A stretch of DNA of 64,000 nt from Eunapius fragilis (Eukaryota > Porifera > Demospongiae > Spongillida > Spongillidae). This document shows, piece after piece, positions 30,131-42,959 of this stretch (the stretch's first letter is position 1; every line of letters starts with the position of its first letter). The stretch lies in the NCBI GenBank assembly GCA_963681505.1, contig OY811986.1, positions 1,229,753-1,293,752 on the forward strand, in the 5' to 3' direction. A program made the translations under genes and the position numbers. Below the pieces are notes generated by a model. That model was not told the DNA's origin. It saw nothing but the letters and a program-made list of their open reading frames with translations, and did not search any database.

Positions 30131-33100
30131 TATGTGTGTGTGTGTGTTTGGCTGTGTTGTGTGTGCAATGATCAGATCAGACGCATGTAGCATACACATA
30201 TAAAGCCAATTTTTGGGATGGCATTTATCTTACAATGCACTGTTGCCATATATGGAGTATTGGGAGAATCCCTGGGTATTTGTATTTTTGACCTGCATCT
30301 GACCACACCCATCTTATCAGCTATGAGCCAGAGCTTCAGGAGTTCTTGCATCAACTTTCAGACAAAATGTCAGGGAAAGACTGTTCAACCAAGAGCAATA
30401 GACCAGTAACAGGTGCATCTCTGCCTCCCTTCCTCCTCCCTCTCGCTCCCCCTTCTCCCTCTTCCCCCCCCACACCTCCACCCTACTGTGGCTCTACATC
30501 ACATGTACATGTATGATGAGTTCAGTGTCCAGTGATCGCAGAACTGGTGATCATGGGATGGCTAGATTGTTTATACTGGACTATATGCCACTTTTTTTTG
30601 TTTGTTTGTTTTTGCTTGCAAGTGCAGTCACTGGGTGTGTATCCTATGCATTGCCATAATATTGGCATACAGTGTACATGATATGCTAGTTGTTGCGTCA
30701 CCGTTTATATTTAGACACTAAACCGTTCAACCTGACCAAGCCAAGACCCCGCAGCGTTCCAACACCAGAGAGGGTACGCCCTTGTACGTATAACATTGTA
30801 CAGACACGACACATGCAGAATGTGATACTCGATTCTCTCTTCATCCACATGTTGCCCCTCCCCCTTTTTCTCCTCTCTCCCCCCCCCCCCCCCCCTCCAT
30901 GTCCCCATCCTGCCTTACACGCTGCATGTACGTACCTTCCCTCCCAACCTTGCTAGATGGTCCTGTGTGATATCATTGTAGTCACAAAACTGTTCCATGT
31001 ATTTATGATTGCTGTGTGGGTGTGTTATGTTCACTGTGTTTCCAACTGCTATAGCTCTGTTGCATGCGAGGTGTTAAAATACTTAAGGACATTTACAAAA
31101 TGCCCAACTTAGTCCAAGTGTTGTATGTGTGTGCATGTGCATTCCTCCAACCCTGTGCACAGTAATAATGTTCGTCATTGTTGCATTGCTTGCAGATACC
31201 AGTGCTCAGACCATCAAGACCAGTAAGGGCTACCATACATAGTGGAGACATGGTGGTGCATACCTCGTGGTCTTATGTTTGCACCCAATCCCACCCCTCT
31301 CTCGAAGTCCACCACCCCACCCCTCTCTCCAAGTCCACCACCCCACCCCTCTCTCCAAGTCCACCACCCCCACCCCTCTCTCCAAGTCCACCACCCCACC
31401 CCTCTCTCCAAGTCCACCACCCACCCCTCTCTTCAAGTCCACCACCCCACCCTCTCTGTTGCATTTACATATATTGTTACATAATCACTTGCTGTCTAGT
31501 TTAATAGCAATTAAAAAAAGAAAGTACAATTTTCCAATGCGAATATTTCCACGTGCATGTACTTTAGCTACATGTACTGGTCACATCTTGTAGATACTCA
31601 CACAACACACACAAACACACACACACACACACACTCACACACACTCACTCACACACATTTTAGGAATGTACAGCATTTACAGCATGCGTATTACATCATT
31701 AGTAAGTGGGTGTGTCTTAACAGGTACCCAAGTCAACCTACTCCAAACCAGTGGAACAGGACCACCTAGCCAGGGCCAGGGAAGAGAATAGAAGGAAAGC
31801 CAAGGTAATGAGTGCAGTAGTGGAAGGGTGGGTGAGAGGGTGTGGCCCACTTTTTTCTTTTTTTTTTGTTTAGGAGTGATGAGTTAGAATATGTGGTTGC
31901 TAATTTTTCTGGATATGCAGGATATCCTGAAGGAAGCGGAGCGCTCAAAGTTCTCGTGTGCCACTGCAGAGAAGTCAGAAAAAACAAAGGTGTGGGACAA
32001 CTGTTGGTTATGTGGGCTATTTTTGTCCTTGAGTGGATATATGAGGTGTGGCTTAGGTGGTGGAATGAACACCATGTCAGCAGTGGAGCAAGTGCTCACA
32101 TTCCACAATAAGACCACCCACCCCCACCTCCCCTATAGACCATCTATAGATCCTCCTATAGGCTATCTATAGACCATCCCCCCTATAGACCATCCCCCCC
32201 CCCCCCCCCCCCCCCCCTATAGACCATCCCCCCTATAGACCATCCCCCCCTATAGACCATCACCCCCATATAGACCATCCCCCCCTATAGACTATCCCCC
32301 ACATAGACCATCCTCCCCATATAACACTGCTTAGGGTCCAAGTATGGTGGTGCTGTGATGACTACAGTGTCCCACCTTATGGCTTCTTAATATATGTTTG
32401 TGTCAGTAACTGTGATCTTTGCCCTCAGGCCATTCTGGCCCAAGTGGAGGCAGAGAAGAATTCAAAGTGAGTTTCTTCCAATCCTCCCCTATCTCCCATG
32501 AGTCTCCTGTTATACCATGTGGGGTTGAGGTAGACTTCCCCCACCTCCCTGGGTACATGTATGCATGCATGCATGCATGCTACCCTCCCCCCCCCCCCCT
32601 TCTCCCCTCACCCCCACCCACCCCACCCTCCTGGTCTTCTCTTCTCAAATCTGATACCCTCATGACGCAGTCGTGTGCTTGCACACCTTCGCTGCATGTT
32701 TGCACACTCACCCCAGTGTTATTGACTGTTGAGAGCAAGCTGTTTTGTCTTCCAGGCTTCAATACGAGCCAGTGAAGCCAACCCATCTCCCTGCCTCTTT
32801 AGTAAGTGGGAAAATTACACAACATGTCACGGAAGACGTCACAAAGTCGTAACAATGGGGGTGGTGGTGGTGGTGGGGGGGGGGGGGGTGTAATCTGTTG
32901 GCGCACTCCATAATTACCCCTCCTCCCCCTACCTTCGCATGGGGTCATTTGTTTTTTTTTTTTTTAAGTGTGCCTGTAGACTAACTTATCAGTTATATTA
33001 GCTATGGGATAAGTCATTGCCCATGTGCAACTGTATGCAATTTACATTTGCACACACACACATAGCGCCGGTATGAACATGTGGCTCTGATACACATGGT

Positions 33101-33833
33101 CCTGACATGCATTATAAAATGTTTATATGGATGCATGGTTTCTGGTATGGGTACATGGTTCTGGTATGGGTACATGGTTCTGGTATGGGTACATGGTTCT
33201 GGTATGGGTACATGGTTTTGCAGTGGGGGATATAGACAGGTGTTGTTCTAGGGTAAACAAGATGTTATTGGATATTTGTACATTAAACAACAATTCACAT
33301 TGATACATCTGATTACCCCAGAACCACGCCTGTCTGTATCTGTCTCCGTTCTGATGTTCCCAGGTTTCAGTACTGGTTGTTATGCTTGCTGGTGTTGGGT
33401 ATTGGTGTCTTACATGTGTATTGACCCCCCCCCACCCACCCCCCCCACCCCTTTGTAGAAGGAGCCTCGTCCTGTGAAGCTGAATGCAGCAGCCATCTTG
33501 AGGGAGGGGGCCAGGGTCTTAAAGGAGGAGGAAGAGGAGGAGAGGAAGTATGCACCAATGTGCTAGTGGCGTGCATTGGGGGGGGGGGGGGGAATGAGTT
33601 TGTTATTGTGTGCATTGGGGAGGGTGCATTGGGGAGGGTTTGTTGTGTTGTCTTTGTTAAGTCGCATTTTGTGTACATGTATATGACGCGTTTGCACAAG
33701 GAGAGGTTTGTGTGTAGGATGAAGGGGAGGGGTGAGACTGGGTGGGGAGGGTCTTTAGTCATTATGACCCTTATGTACATGTATGCTATGTGTGTTGTGT
33801 TCATGTTGTGTGTGTAATGTGTGTGTGTGTGTT

Positions 33834-33866
<33 letters not shown>

Positions 33867-34055
33867 ACCTAGCTGTGTTTGCATATGTACCTTATTTTGA
33901 TGAAGGGTAGGGCTAATATGTCGGTCAACCTTCCACACGTGTATGCATGTTCACTGCTCATTGGTAATCATTGTATTGAGGTTGTCCAATCTTGAAGCTG
34001 GTCAGAGAGATGATGCAGATTTTATTAAATGGCAAGAAGAGATGAAGCAGGTCAG

Positions 34056-34114
<59 letters not shown>

Positions 34115-37100
34115 GTGTGTGTTTGCATGTGTATGTGACTGGTTGTATGTGTATGTATATATGTATGCATGTATATGGTGTTACACCACTGTCCATATGT
34201 TGTTTCTCTGCAGCAAGGGATTGCAGCAGCAATGGCAGCGATTGAGAGGAAACACCTGGTCAGCCATAGGGTCCCGTGTGGCCATTGGATAACAACCACT
34301 CCTCTCTCCTCCCTGACCTCCATTTCCCCTCCTCCCCATCCCTTTCCACCCGACTCCTCCCTCCTCCCCAACCTTTTGCCACTCCCCACTCTTACCTCCT
34401 CCCCTGCCCTCATAGGAGGGGCAGTTAAGCTACGAGGAGGCGATCATTGCTAAGCAGAGGTACCTCCAAGGGAACAGGGAGAAGGTTCAAAGTATGAAGG
34501 AAGAGGTATGGCTCTGACTGTATTCATTGCACGTGTTGGCGTACACATGAGTGTTCACATGACGCAGGCCTGAGGTATCACATGTGTAGGCATACACATG
34601 AGTGTTCACAAGACGCAGGCCTGAGGTATCACATGTGCTTGCGTTACCTCACAATGCTTTATCCCTCTGTTGCCTTGACACATGACGTTTGGGTGGAATG
34701 TCGTGAAGTATCACACGACATGGGGGGTGGGGGGTGTTGCATCACGTGAGGTGCAGAGCTTCTCCCTTTTCATGTGATGCCTCCTGTTTCCCCCTCCTCT
34801 CCTCCCCTCCTCCCCCTCCACAGATGGACTCCCTGTTGTCCCAGTACTATGCACAGCTGGAGGAGGAGCAGAGGGCGATGCGGGCGGTGGTTGAGGGGGT
34901 CATGGAGGGACACCAGAGCAGTAAAGAGGCCCGCCAGAAGATGCAGCAGACAAAGCACGCCATTGGTGAGGGCTGTGCTATTGTCAGTGTATGTGTGTTG
35001 TTACCACCAAGGAAGATTTCATCATTGGGGGGAGTTTGATGGGAGGGGGGGGGGGGGGGGGGGTTGAAGGAGGTGTGCATTAATTAGATGGGTAATGGCC
35101 ACTTGTGAAGGGATGCATTTGGACTTTTTGCCACTTTGGCTCCAAACATTCCTCACCTAAGTAATGTTCTGGTGACTACCATCAAGGAGTGTGTTGATAA
35201 GAGTGTATATGTGTGTTGTTTGTGCCAAATGGATGATGGAGTCTGCATCCCAGTGCTAACTGTTATTCTTGCCTCTGTACCAAACAACAGCCCAGCAGAT
35301 GAACAGGGAGAGCCAAGAGCTACTGGCCAGAGCACTAGAGCAGGTAACAAAATGGCTGAATGCTGTTTGATACCCCCCCCCCCCCCTGTTCCACCCTCCC
35401 CCTTCACACACGTGGTCCTCCCACACTACCTTATTTTTAGTGGACGTACTACACTACCTTGTGTGCTACGGTGATGTTTGGGGAATGGGGACCATCACCA
35501 TTGTGGAGTGTGTAGCGTTTACAGGGCTGTGATGTGATTGGCATCGTCAGTAAAGTCCCATTGTCCATGTACTGTAATCACTTAAAAAGGATCTTTGTTC
35601 ATTAGTGCTTTTGCTGCCTTTCAAAAATTACTTGCGTATTGTGTCTGTGGATATCACAGCGTGGTATTACGAAATTACAAGTTTACCTATGTCCACATGT
35701 GTGTATGTGTGTATATGTATGCAGGTACGTACATGTGTATTTAAAGTCTGTTCCAATGAGATGGTTTATTGTACCTGCAGGCTGAAGCAGATATGCGCCA
35801 AAAAGCTGAGCTGATACAACAGATCAAGGCGATGGAGAGTGTCCCTATTATTAGAACAAAATTTCTGGACACTACTGAAACGGGAGGGTTTGGTCTGCTG
35901 ACCGAAATGTCCTTGGCTGAGGTATGGTGGTGTGGGGATGGAGGTGGTGTGAAGATGGAGATGGTGTGGTAGGGATGGAGGTGGTGTGTTGGGGATGGAG
36001 GTGGGATGGAGGTGGTGTGGTGGGGATGGAGGTGGTGTGAAGATGGAGGTGGTGTGGTGGGAATGGAGGTGGTGTGTTGGGGATGGAGGTGGTATGGTGG
36101 GGATGGAGGTGGTGTGGTGGGGATGGAGGTGGTGTGTTGGGGATGGAGGTGGGATGGAGGTGGTGTGGTGGGGATGGAGGTGGTGTGGTGGGGATGGAGG
36201 TGGTGTGGTGGGGATGGAGGTGGTGTGGGGATGGAGGTGGTGTGGTGGGGATGGAGGTGGTGTGTGGATGGAGGTGGTGTGGTGGGGATGGAGGTGGTGT
36301 GGTGGGGATGGAGGTGGTGTGGTGGGGATGGAGGTGGTGTGGGGATGGAGGTGGTGTGGTGGGGATGGAGGTGATATGGTGGGGATGGAGGTGGTGTGGT
36401 GGGGATGGAGGTGGTGTGGTGGGGATGGAAATGGAGGTGGTGTGGTGGGGATGGAGGTGATATGGTGGGGATGTAGGTGGTGTGGTGGGGATGGAAGTGA
36501 TGTGGGGATGGAGGTGGTGTGGTGGGGATGGAGGTGGTGTGGTGGGGATGGAGGTGATATGGTGGGGATGTAGGTGGTGTGGTGGGGATGGAAGTGATGT
36601 GGGGATGGAGGTGGTGTGGTGGGGATGGAGGTGGTGTGGTGGGGATGGAGGTGGTGTGGGGATGGAGGTGATGTGGTGGGGATGGAGGTGGTGTGGTGGG
36701 GATGGAAATGGAGGTGGTGTGGTGGGGATGGAGGTGATATGGTGGGGATGTAAGTGGTGTGGTGGGGATGGAAGTGATGTGGGGATGGAGTTGGTGTGGT
36801 GGGGATGGAGTTGGTGTGGTGGGGATGGAGGTGGTATGGTGGGGATGGGTGATGTGGGGATGGAGTTGGTATGGTGGGGATGGAGGTGATGTGGGGATGG
36901 AGTTGGTGTGGTGGGGATGGAGGTGGTGTGGTGTGGTGGGGTTGGAGGTGGTGTGGTGGGGATGTAGGTGGTGTGGTGGGGATGGAGGTGGTGTGGTGGG
37001 ATGGAGGTGGTATTGTGGGATGTGGGTGATGTAGTGGGGATGGAGGTGATAAGGTGGGGATGTAGGTGGTGTGGTGGGGATGGAGGTGGTGTGGTGAGGA

Positions 37101-40100
37101 TGGAGGTGGTGTGGTGGGGATGGAGGTGGTATGGTGGGGATGGAGGTGATGTGGGGATGGAGTTGGTGTGGTGGGGATGGAGGTGGTGTGGTGGGGATGG
37201 AGGTGATATGGTGGGGATGTAGGTGGTGTGGTGGGGATGGAGGTGGTGGGATGGGGATGGAGGTGGTATGGTGGGTGCTGAGATATGACATTGTGATGGT
37301 GGTTCTATATAATGTATATTGTCCTTTCATTTATAACGTTTGTTGGATTAAAATGCAATAATGATTCTGTTATGTAATGCCCCATAGTCTACAATATCCC
37401 GGTAGTCTGGAGTATACTATGAAGTCTGCATCCTGCAAAGATTCCCCCTCCCTTTCCCCCTTCCTTCTATTGTGTTAGAGCTGTGTGCCCTATGCAAACT
37501 TTGAGTCATACCCTGTAGGCGCGTGCTGATACAAATATTTGTGCCAATGTACACACGCGTATTGTGGAGCACTGCAATTCTGCTGAATCATCATTTTGCA
37601 CTCATAATAGTTCTTTTTTTTTTTTAAGGCAAGGATAATAACAACTCCCTTGTATGGTCACTTGAAGATTGATGTTCCAACACACCCTTCACCCCTCCCC
37701 CCCACCCCCCACACACACAAAGCCATAGGTACTTTAGAATACTTATGACAAAACTAAACAACACATGCACACCAGGAGAGACACTACCAGTGACACGCAC
37801 AGGTGATGTGTCAACACACACTAGCACAAGACATAACAGTCCGTATATGGACACTACGTGCAAGGCAACTCCTACTATGGCTTCTCTCAACTCATAAAAC
37901 ACACACACACCCACTCCTGCATGCACACACATAGGCATAAATGTACATGTTGCTCCACACACACACATAAATACACACCCACACACAGGGGATAGGGTAG
38001 ACTGGGATATGGGGATAGGGTAGGCTATAGGGATATGGTATGGACTATGGGAATATGGTAGACTACTTCTATGTGGATATGGTAGGCTATGGGAATATGG
38101 TCAACTATGGGGATATGGTGTGGATATGATGGTAGGCTTTGGCAATTGTGATACACAGCAAATGTTTTATGGTGTGCCTGCATGTATCTGTACAACAGCT
38201 GAAGGAGCGGCTATCTCTGATGAAGATTGCTGAGGAAGAGGAGGAGGAGGAGAAAAGGAAAGAGATCTTAGTGGCTAAGCAGGTTAGATTGTCATTATTC
38301 TTCAATTCAAGGTGCTCCTTAGATAAGGACGATTTTCACATGGTAGGAAAACCAGATAAAATTGAGGTTCTTAATTTCTGTAGGTTTGGAAGTGCAGATA
38401 TAAACCACTTATTATCACCCAAATCTTTCTTTCTCTTTAAAATGGTGAATCGTTTAAAGTGGGTGAGCATTAGTCCAAGCGTGTGGTAGCTATCATGGGG
38501 AAGGGAAGGTACATGTGGAGGTCTGAGAAGAAAATTTCTTACAGGACTTCTGATTAAGCAAGTCTTGATCAATTAATTTAGCTATTGCTGAAGATGGAGG
38601 ATGCAGTGTGACACATTGTGCAGTCATTCACTTTATTCAAAAGTGATTACATCACTTGTATTTTATCTTTGCTGGTTTTAACAGCTACTTCAGCTGTAAA
38701 ACTCCATGTAACTTGATTTTAAGGGTGTTGAATTACTTCTCTGATAGATTGGCTTGAATGTAATTAATTATTAGCTAAGATTTAATTTTACAATCCACAA
38801 ACGCAGGATGAAACTTAATTTTAAAAAATTTCAATATATATAAAGGAAACAGGTGAGCACAAACTGAAAACATGCAAAACGTTGAATCTTACTAGGGATG
38901 AGCAGGAAGTGTTGCTCCATCGTCAAATGCTAAACCACATTACCATTTCACTCTCAAACACAGGCTACCCCATCTCACTATTGCAAATGATAGTCTGGTT
39001 CTGACAAAACTAACTGTTTCTGCATAATACTTCTCCCATTTCATTGCAAGGCTAATTTTATTAATAACTAACTGAATACTCATTAAATTATTTTCCACCA
39101 TTGTGGAATGTGTTGAGAAACATGAATAATGTGCTTTCATATACTCATGTTCATTGACTGAACTATTCTGTGGAATGCAAAAGATATGACAATTGGGGTG
39201 TTTAAAGCATATGCATAAACAATTCGGAAAAAGATATATTAGTGTGGATTGCTTAATGTTTCTAACAAGTTTTACGCACTTAAGTTATTTATAATCCAAT
39301 CCAGGTCACATATTTTCATTGCGTTACTTTTTTTTTTGTCTGCAATCAACCCTAACCCTAACCCTGAATATTTCAACCTCATTATACCAGGGAACAGTTA
39401 GATACAATTATTAATGCTGTAGTATGAACAAAGGTAGAACAAAGTGATAGATGTATATTTGAAAACATATTGCAAACCTACGTCCTTATTTAAGGATGCT
39501 AGGAAGCTTGAATAATGGATGATGGGCTGGAGAATAAAGGCTAGTAACCTAGAGACAGCATAGATTATTGTTCACTAACATTCTCTTCAGGCGAAGGAGC
39601 TGATGTTGAGTGAAGCACTGAGCATGATATCGCAGCATAGGCTAGAGCAGAGCAAGCAGTTGGCAATGAGGTAAGGTGGGTGTGGCTACAGGGAAGACGA
39701 GACCGGTGGGTATTGAGGGGGTGGGTATTGGGAGGGTGGGTATTGAGGGGGTGGATATTGAGGGGTGGGTATTGAGGGGTGGGTATTGGGAGGGTGGGTA
39801 TTAAGGGGTGGATATTGGGAGGGTGGGGTGGGCATTGAGGGAGTGGGTATTGAGAGGATGGGGTGGGTATTGAGGGTGGGTATTGGGAGGATGGGGTGGG
39901 TATTGAGGGGGTGGGTATTGGGAGGGTGGGGTGGGTATTGAGGGGTGGGTATTGAGGGGTGGGTATTGGGAGGGTGGGGTGGGTATTGAGGGGGTGGGTA
40001 TTGGGAGGGTGGGGTGGGTATTGAGGGGGTGGATATTGGGAGGGTGGGTATTGAGGGGGTGGGTAGGTACTGAGAAGGTGGGTATTTGGAGGGTGGGTAA

Positions 40101-42545
40101 TGAGGTGGTGGGTATTGAGAAAGGTGCATATTGAGGAGGTGGTATTGAAGAGTTTGGGCATTAAGTATCAATTACCATTGCAGTTTCATTGTAAATAGCC
40201 AATTGCTTTGTGTCTTATTGGCAGTTGTCTCATGTGCAATAAATAAGTGTATTTTCTTCAGAGTGCTGGGCAGGGGTTGGTTAGCTTGCTGGTATTATAT
40301 ACCAATCCTAATTCCGCATTAATTGATTGTATATGTATTGTTTGATTGGTTTATAAATCATGTGCAAAGACCAGGGAAGCCACTTCACCTGTACATGTAG
40401 GTCAGCTGAAATCCAACACAAAATCAAATAGAAGTTGAATACATGTAATATCATTTGTATCTTGAAATTATTGGCCATACCATGTAAGTGGGTTTCTTTA
40501 ATATTTAATATTTGAATTGCAAGTGGCAACTAACTAACTCTCCAAGACCTTCTAAAATTCAATGTCCATGCTTCTAACGTAGAAAAAAAAAGTCGTAGCT
40601 AATTTAGGTAGCATTTTCCCTGGTTTGAATAACAATTATATACAAACTAAGTGAATACATGTCATACATGGTTTTTAAAATTAATCAAAATGTTATTACT
40701 TATTAGTGCTTGGGACCAGCTTTGGTATGTCATTTAGACTTAGGCTGATGCGCATACATGTATGAGCATGTACACTGTTAGGTATGTACACTGTTAGGTA
40801 TGTACACTGTTAGGTATGCTTACTGACTACAGCAGTCATGTCCTAACCACAATGGTCGTGTGACTGATCATAACATTGTTGCCCCGCCCACACATCTTTA
40901 CAGGATGGAACAACAGCAGCAGACACTGAAGGGCTTCATGGAGCTGAATGACACAAAGCTAACGGCACTTCAGCAGAAGCTGGAGGCAAGGAGGAAAGGT
41001 AGGGAGGGTGGAGATGGCTTATTAGCGTTTTGGAAAATGGAGAATGGCTCTTGTGCTTTGGGGAAAATGGAAAATGGCTCGTCAGCTTTGTGGAGCCAGG
41101 ATGTGATCTCATTGCCCATAACTCCACATTGCAGAACGCGAGAAGCTAAAGAAAGACGTGTCAATACAGGAACCCCTGCGGAGGGCCAGTGAGGTAATGT
41201 GGGCGTATGGAATATGGGTGAAGTCTTAAAAATGGGTTTGCATATATGTACATATTCTGAAATGGTAGTACCCTGTGCTATGGAGTGGTAGTACCCTGTG
41301 CTATGGAGTGGTAGTACCCTGTGCTACGGAGTGGTAGTACCCTGTGCTATGGAGTGGTAGTACCCTGTGCTATGGAGTGGTAGTACCCTGTGCTACGGAG
41401 TGGTAGTACCCTGTGCTATGGAGTGGTAGTACCCTGTGCTATGGAGTGGTAGTACCCTGTGCTATGGAGTGGTAGTACCCTGTGTTATGGAGTGGTAGTA
41501 CCCTGTGCTACGGAGTGGTAGTACCCTGTGCTATGGAGTGGTAGTACCCTGTGCTATGGAGTGGTAGTACCCTGTGCTATGGAGTGGTAGTACCCTGTGC
41601 TACGGAGTGGTAGTACCCTGTGCTACGGAGTGGTAGTACCCTGTGCTATGGAGTGGTAGTACCCTGTGCTATGGAGTGGTAGTACCCTGTGCTATGGAGT
41701 AATGTTAGCTTTGTACTCATGAAAAGTGAAGGTGGAAGTGGGCTTGGCTTGCATGATGTTATTCTCAAAAAATCTGATATCATGAAGGTTTAATTGTGGA
41801 CACATGAAAACTCATACATTGTTTTTCTCTGAGTTCAAAATGTTATTCTCATAAACAACATTTTCAAAGTTCTTATACATTGTATATACATTTTGTAGAC
41901 AAATTTTAAAATGTACTGAATTAGGATTTATAATTTCAAGCATTTTGAACATATTTATGACTACATGTATGTTTTTTTTTTTTTTTAAAAGCTTTTAATA
42001 TTTTATAGAAGTACGTATCACTAACATGCACCAAAACACAAGCAAACGCAGTTAGGGTACGGAGGGTGGGCTCTAGCAGTTAGGAGGGTGAGCTCTCTGG
42101 CCAAGATGGCTCTAGCAGTTAGGAGCCTGAGCAGGATGGCTCCAGCAGTTAGGAGGGTGGGAGCTCTCTGACCAGACTATTAGTTTTTGACATCTAAATG
42201 TTGTAGTGTTTAAAAGCAGTTTGGGGGTGATACCCTTCATTAAATTCTTACATTAACCTTCTCACTTGCAATGCCTCTATGTGCAATTGCCCCATTGGCC
42301 ACACCTGTAGGATAGTACTGTCTCTTCCCCATACAGCCTAGCCGTGTGCAGTCTGGTGGGGGCAAAGGGAAGCCATGCTCCATCACTCCAGCATCTCCAA
42401 AGGCTTCTCCACTTGCAACTCTTCTCAAGTAAGTAGCTTCAATCAGTAGGTGTGTGATGTTGTGCCAATCTTCCTCCCCCCTCTCCTTCCCTCACCACTT
42501 CAACATTTCTATTGCAGAAGCGCCACCCGGGTGGAAAATGTTTGA
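25271..42545 (+). CDS. CFAP99: CFAP99, cilia and flagella associated protein
   Basis: Coiled-coil axonemal protein of motile cilia. Exons: 25271-25387, 26044-26118, 28072-28166, 28233-28280, 28796-28854, 30321-30412, 30715-30773, 31196-31222, 31724-31804, 31921-31989, 32429-32466, 32756-32801, 33459-33547, 33981-34050, 34214-34258, 34416-34505, 34824-34965, 35291-35343, 35781-35921, 38199-38282, 39591-39670, 40904-40998, 41135-41193, 42337-42428, 42518-42545. Hallmarks: helical N-terminus (VFAGCVQYHQLLK, FRLEELG); KPFNLTKPRPRSVP; VKLNAAAILREGA; and the most conserved block AMESVPIIRTKFLD followed by GLLTEMSLAE. The rest is charged coiled coil. Phases agree at every junction except between 26118 and 28072, where one exon of about 25 codons is unassigned. 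Exon 1 is weaker, chosen for phase and a CFAP99-like helix. Long introns carry minisatellites and a retroelement relic. The stop is followed by AATAAA at 42637. Confidence 0.88.
25482..25650. repeat. (GT)n compound microsatellite
   Basis: About 170 bases of GT with GC and GCAT interruptions in the first CFAP99 intron. It generates long Cys/Val and His/Thr frames on both strands that are not genes. Confidence 0.95.
26788..26840. repeat. (GT)n microsatellite in a CFAP99 intron
   Basis: GT run of about 55 bases. Together with the GGGA run at about 26377-26409 it marks the intron that also hides the unassigned CFAP99 exon. Confidence 0.9.
29107..29156. repeat. Poly-G tract
   Basis: About 48 bases almost all G, in a CFAP99 intron. 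It is the longest of a series of G or C runs in the window (others near 3861, 20920, 28178, 30063, 32189, 35044). The true length may be uncertain because homopolymers are hard to sequence. Confidence 0.9.
31290..31460. repeat. About 24-bp minisatellite in a CFAP99 intron
   Basis: Seven copies of a unit containing CACCCCTCTCTCCAAGTCCA, between the exons at 31196-31222 and 31724-31804. Confidence 0.9.
32130..32320. repeat. TATAGACCATCCCCC repeat in a CFAP99 intron
   Basis: About nine imperfect copies of a unit near 17 to 20 bp with TATAGACCATCCCCCC, interrupted by a C run of about 29 at 32189-32217. Confidence 0.85.
35925..37275. repeat. 1.35-kb minisatellite (about 20 bp) in a CFAP99 intron
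   Basis: Roughly 65 copies of GGTGGTGTGGTGGGGATGGA with GTGATATGGTGGG and other variants. It begins within a few bases of the donor of the exon ending at 35921. Variant order suggests higher-order duplication near 36430-36760. The reverse strand gives a 529-codon false frame rich in His and Pro. Confidence 0.95.
38935..39140 (-). mobile_element. Retroelement 3' relic in a CFAP99 intron
   Basis: The minus strand encodes AMKWEKYYAETVSFVRTRLS followed by FAIVRWGSLCLRVKW. This aligns with the end of the retroelement ORF at 53080-53316 (CMKWGKSYGEVMGWLRASLS, then FAIIRATDLCLRGSR). It is a short, decayed fragment of the same kind of element. Confidence 0.6.
39700..40150. repeat. Minisatellite GGTGGGTATTGAGGGG in a CFAP99 intron
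   Basis: About 26 imperfect copies of a 14 to 17-bp unit, GGTGGGTATTGAGGGG or GGTGGGTATTGGGAG. It begins about 30 bp after the donor of the exon ending at 39670. Confidence 0.9.
41263..41700. repeat. 23-bp minisatellite in a CFAP99 intron
   Basis: Nineteen nearly identical copies of a 23-bp unit beginning GTAGTACCCTGTGCTATGGA, varying only in TAT versus TAC and one TGTT. Such homogeneity points to recent expansion. Confidence 0.95.
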
Positions 42546-42636
42546 ACTCTCTCTCTCTCTCATTGTACATTTCATAATCTGTACGTCATTGTGTAACAAC
42601 ATGTGATGTCATTTTAACACGTAAGACGTACACCAA

Positions 42637-42642
42637 AATAAA
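42637..42642 (+). terminator. CFAP99 polyadenylation signal
   Basis: AATAAA 92 bases after the CFAP99 stop and only 57 bases before the YKT6 start codon. The end of CFAP99 and the start of YKT6 transcription must therefore be almost superimposed. Confidence 0.55.
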
Positions 42643-42698
42643 AATAGATTGTGGTGGGCGTGGCACCTAGACGTAAATAAAGTTGCTAGGGACAAGGA

Positions 42699-42877
42699 AT
42701 GGTGCACCTCTACGCCATTAACGTATTTTATAAAGACTTTAAGCCGGTTCAGAAGAAAGCAGCGTATGAGCTATCTTCCTTCGGCTATTTTCAACGAAGT
42801 GGGTGAGTGGAATATACGGTCTGGCTGTAGTGTGCGCGCCAATTAAAATTTGCGCCAAGTGTGGTCCGAATTGATCG

Positions 42878-42959
<82 letters not shown>

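Noticed and set aside
35741..37330. A 529-codon minus-strand open frame rich in His and Pro
   Set aside because: It is the reverse strand of the 20-bp minisatellite in a CFAP99 intron and overlaps a real CFAP99 exon on the other strand.
39345..39366. Telomere-like CCCTAA repeats
   Set aside because: Only about three units (AACCCTAACCCTAACCCT) lie within a CFAP99 intron, too few to mean a telomere or a fusion site.
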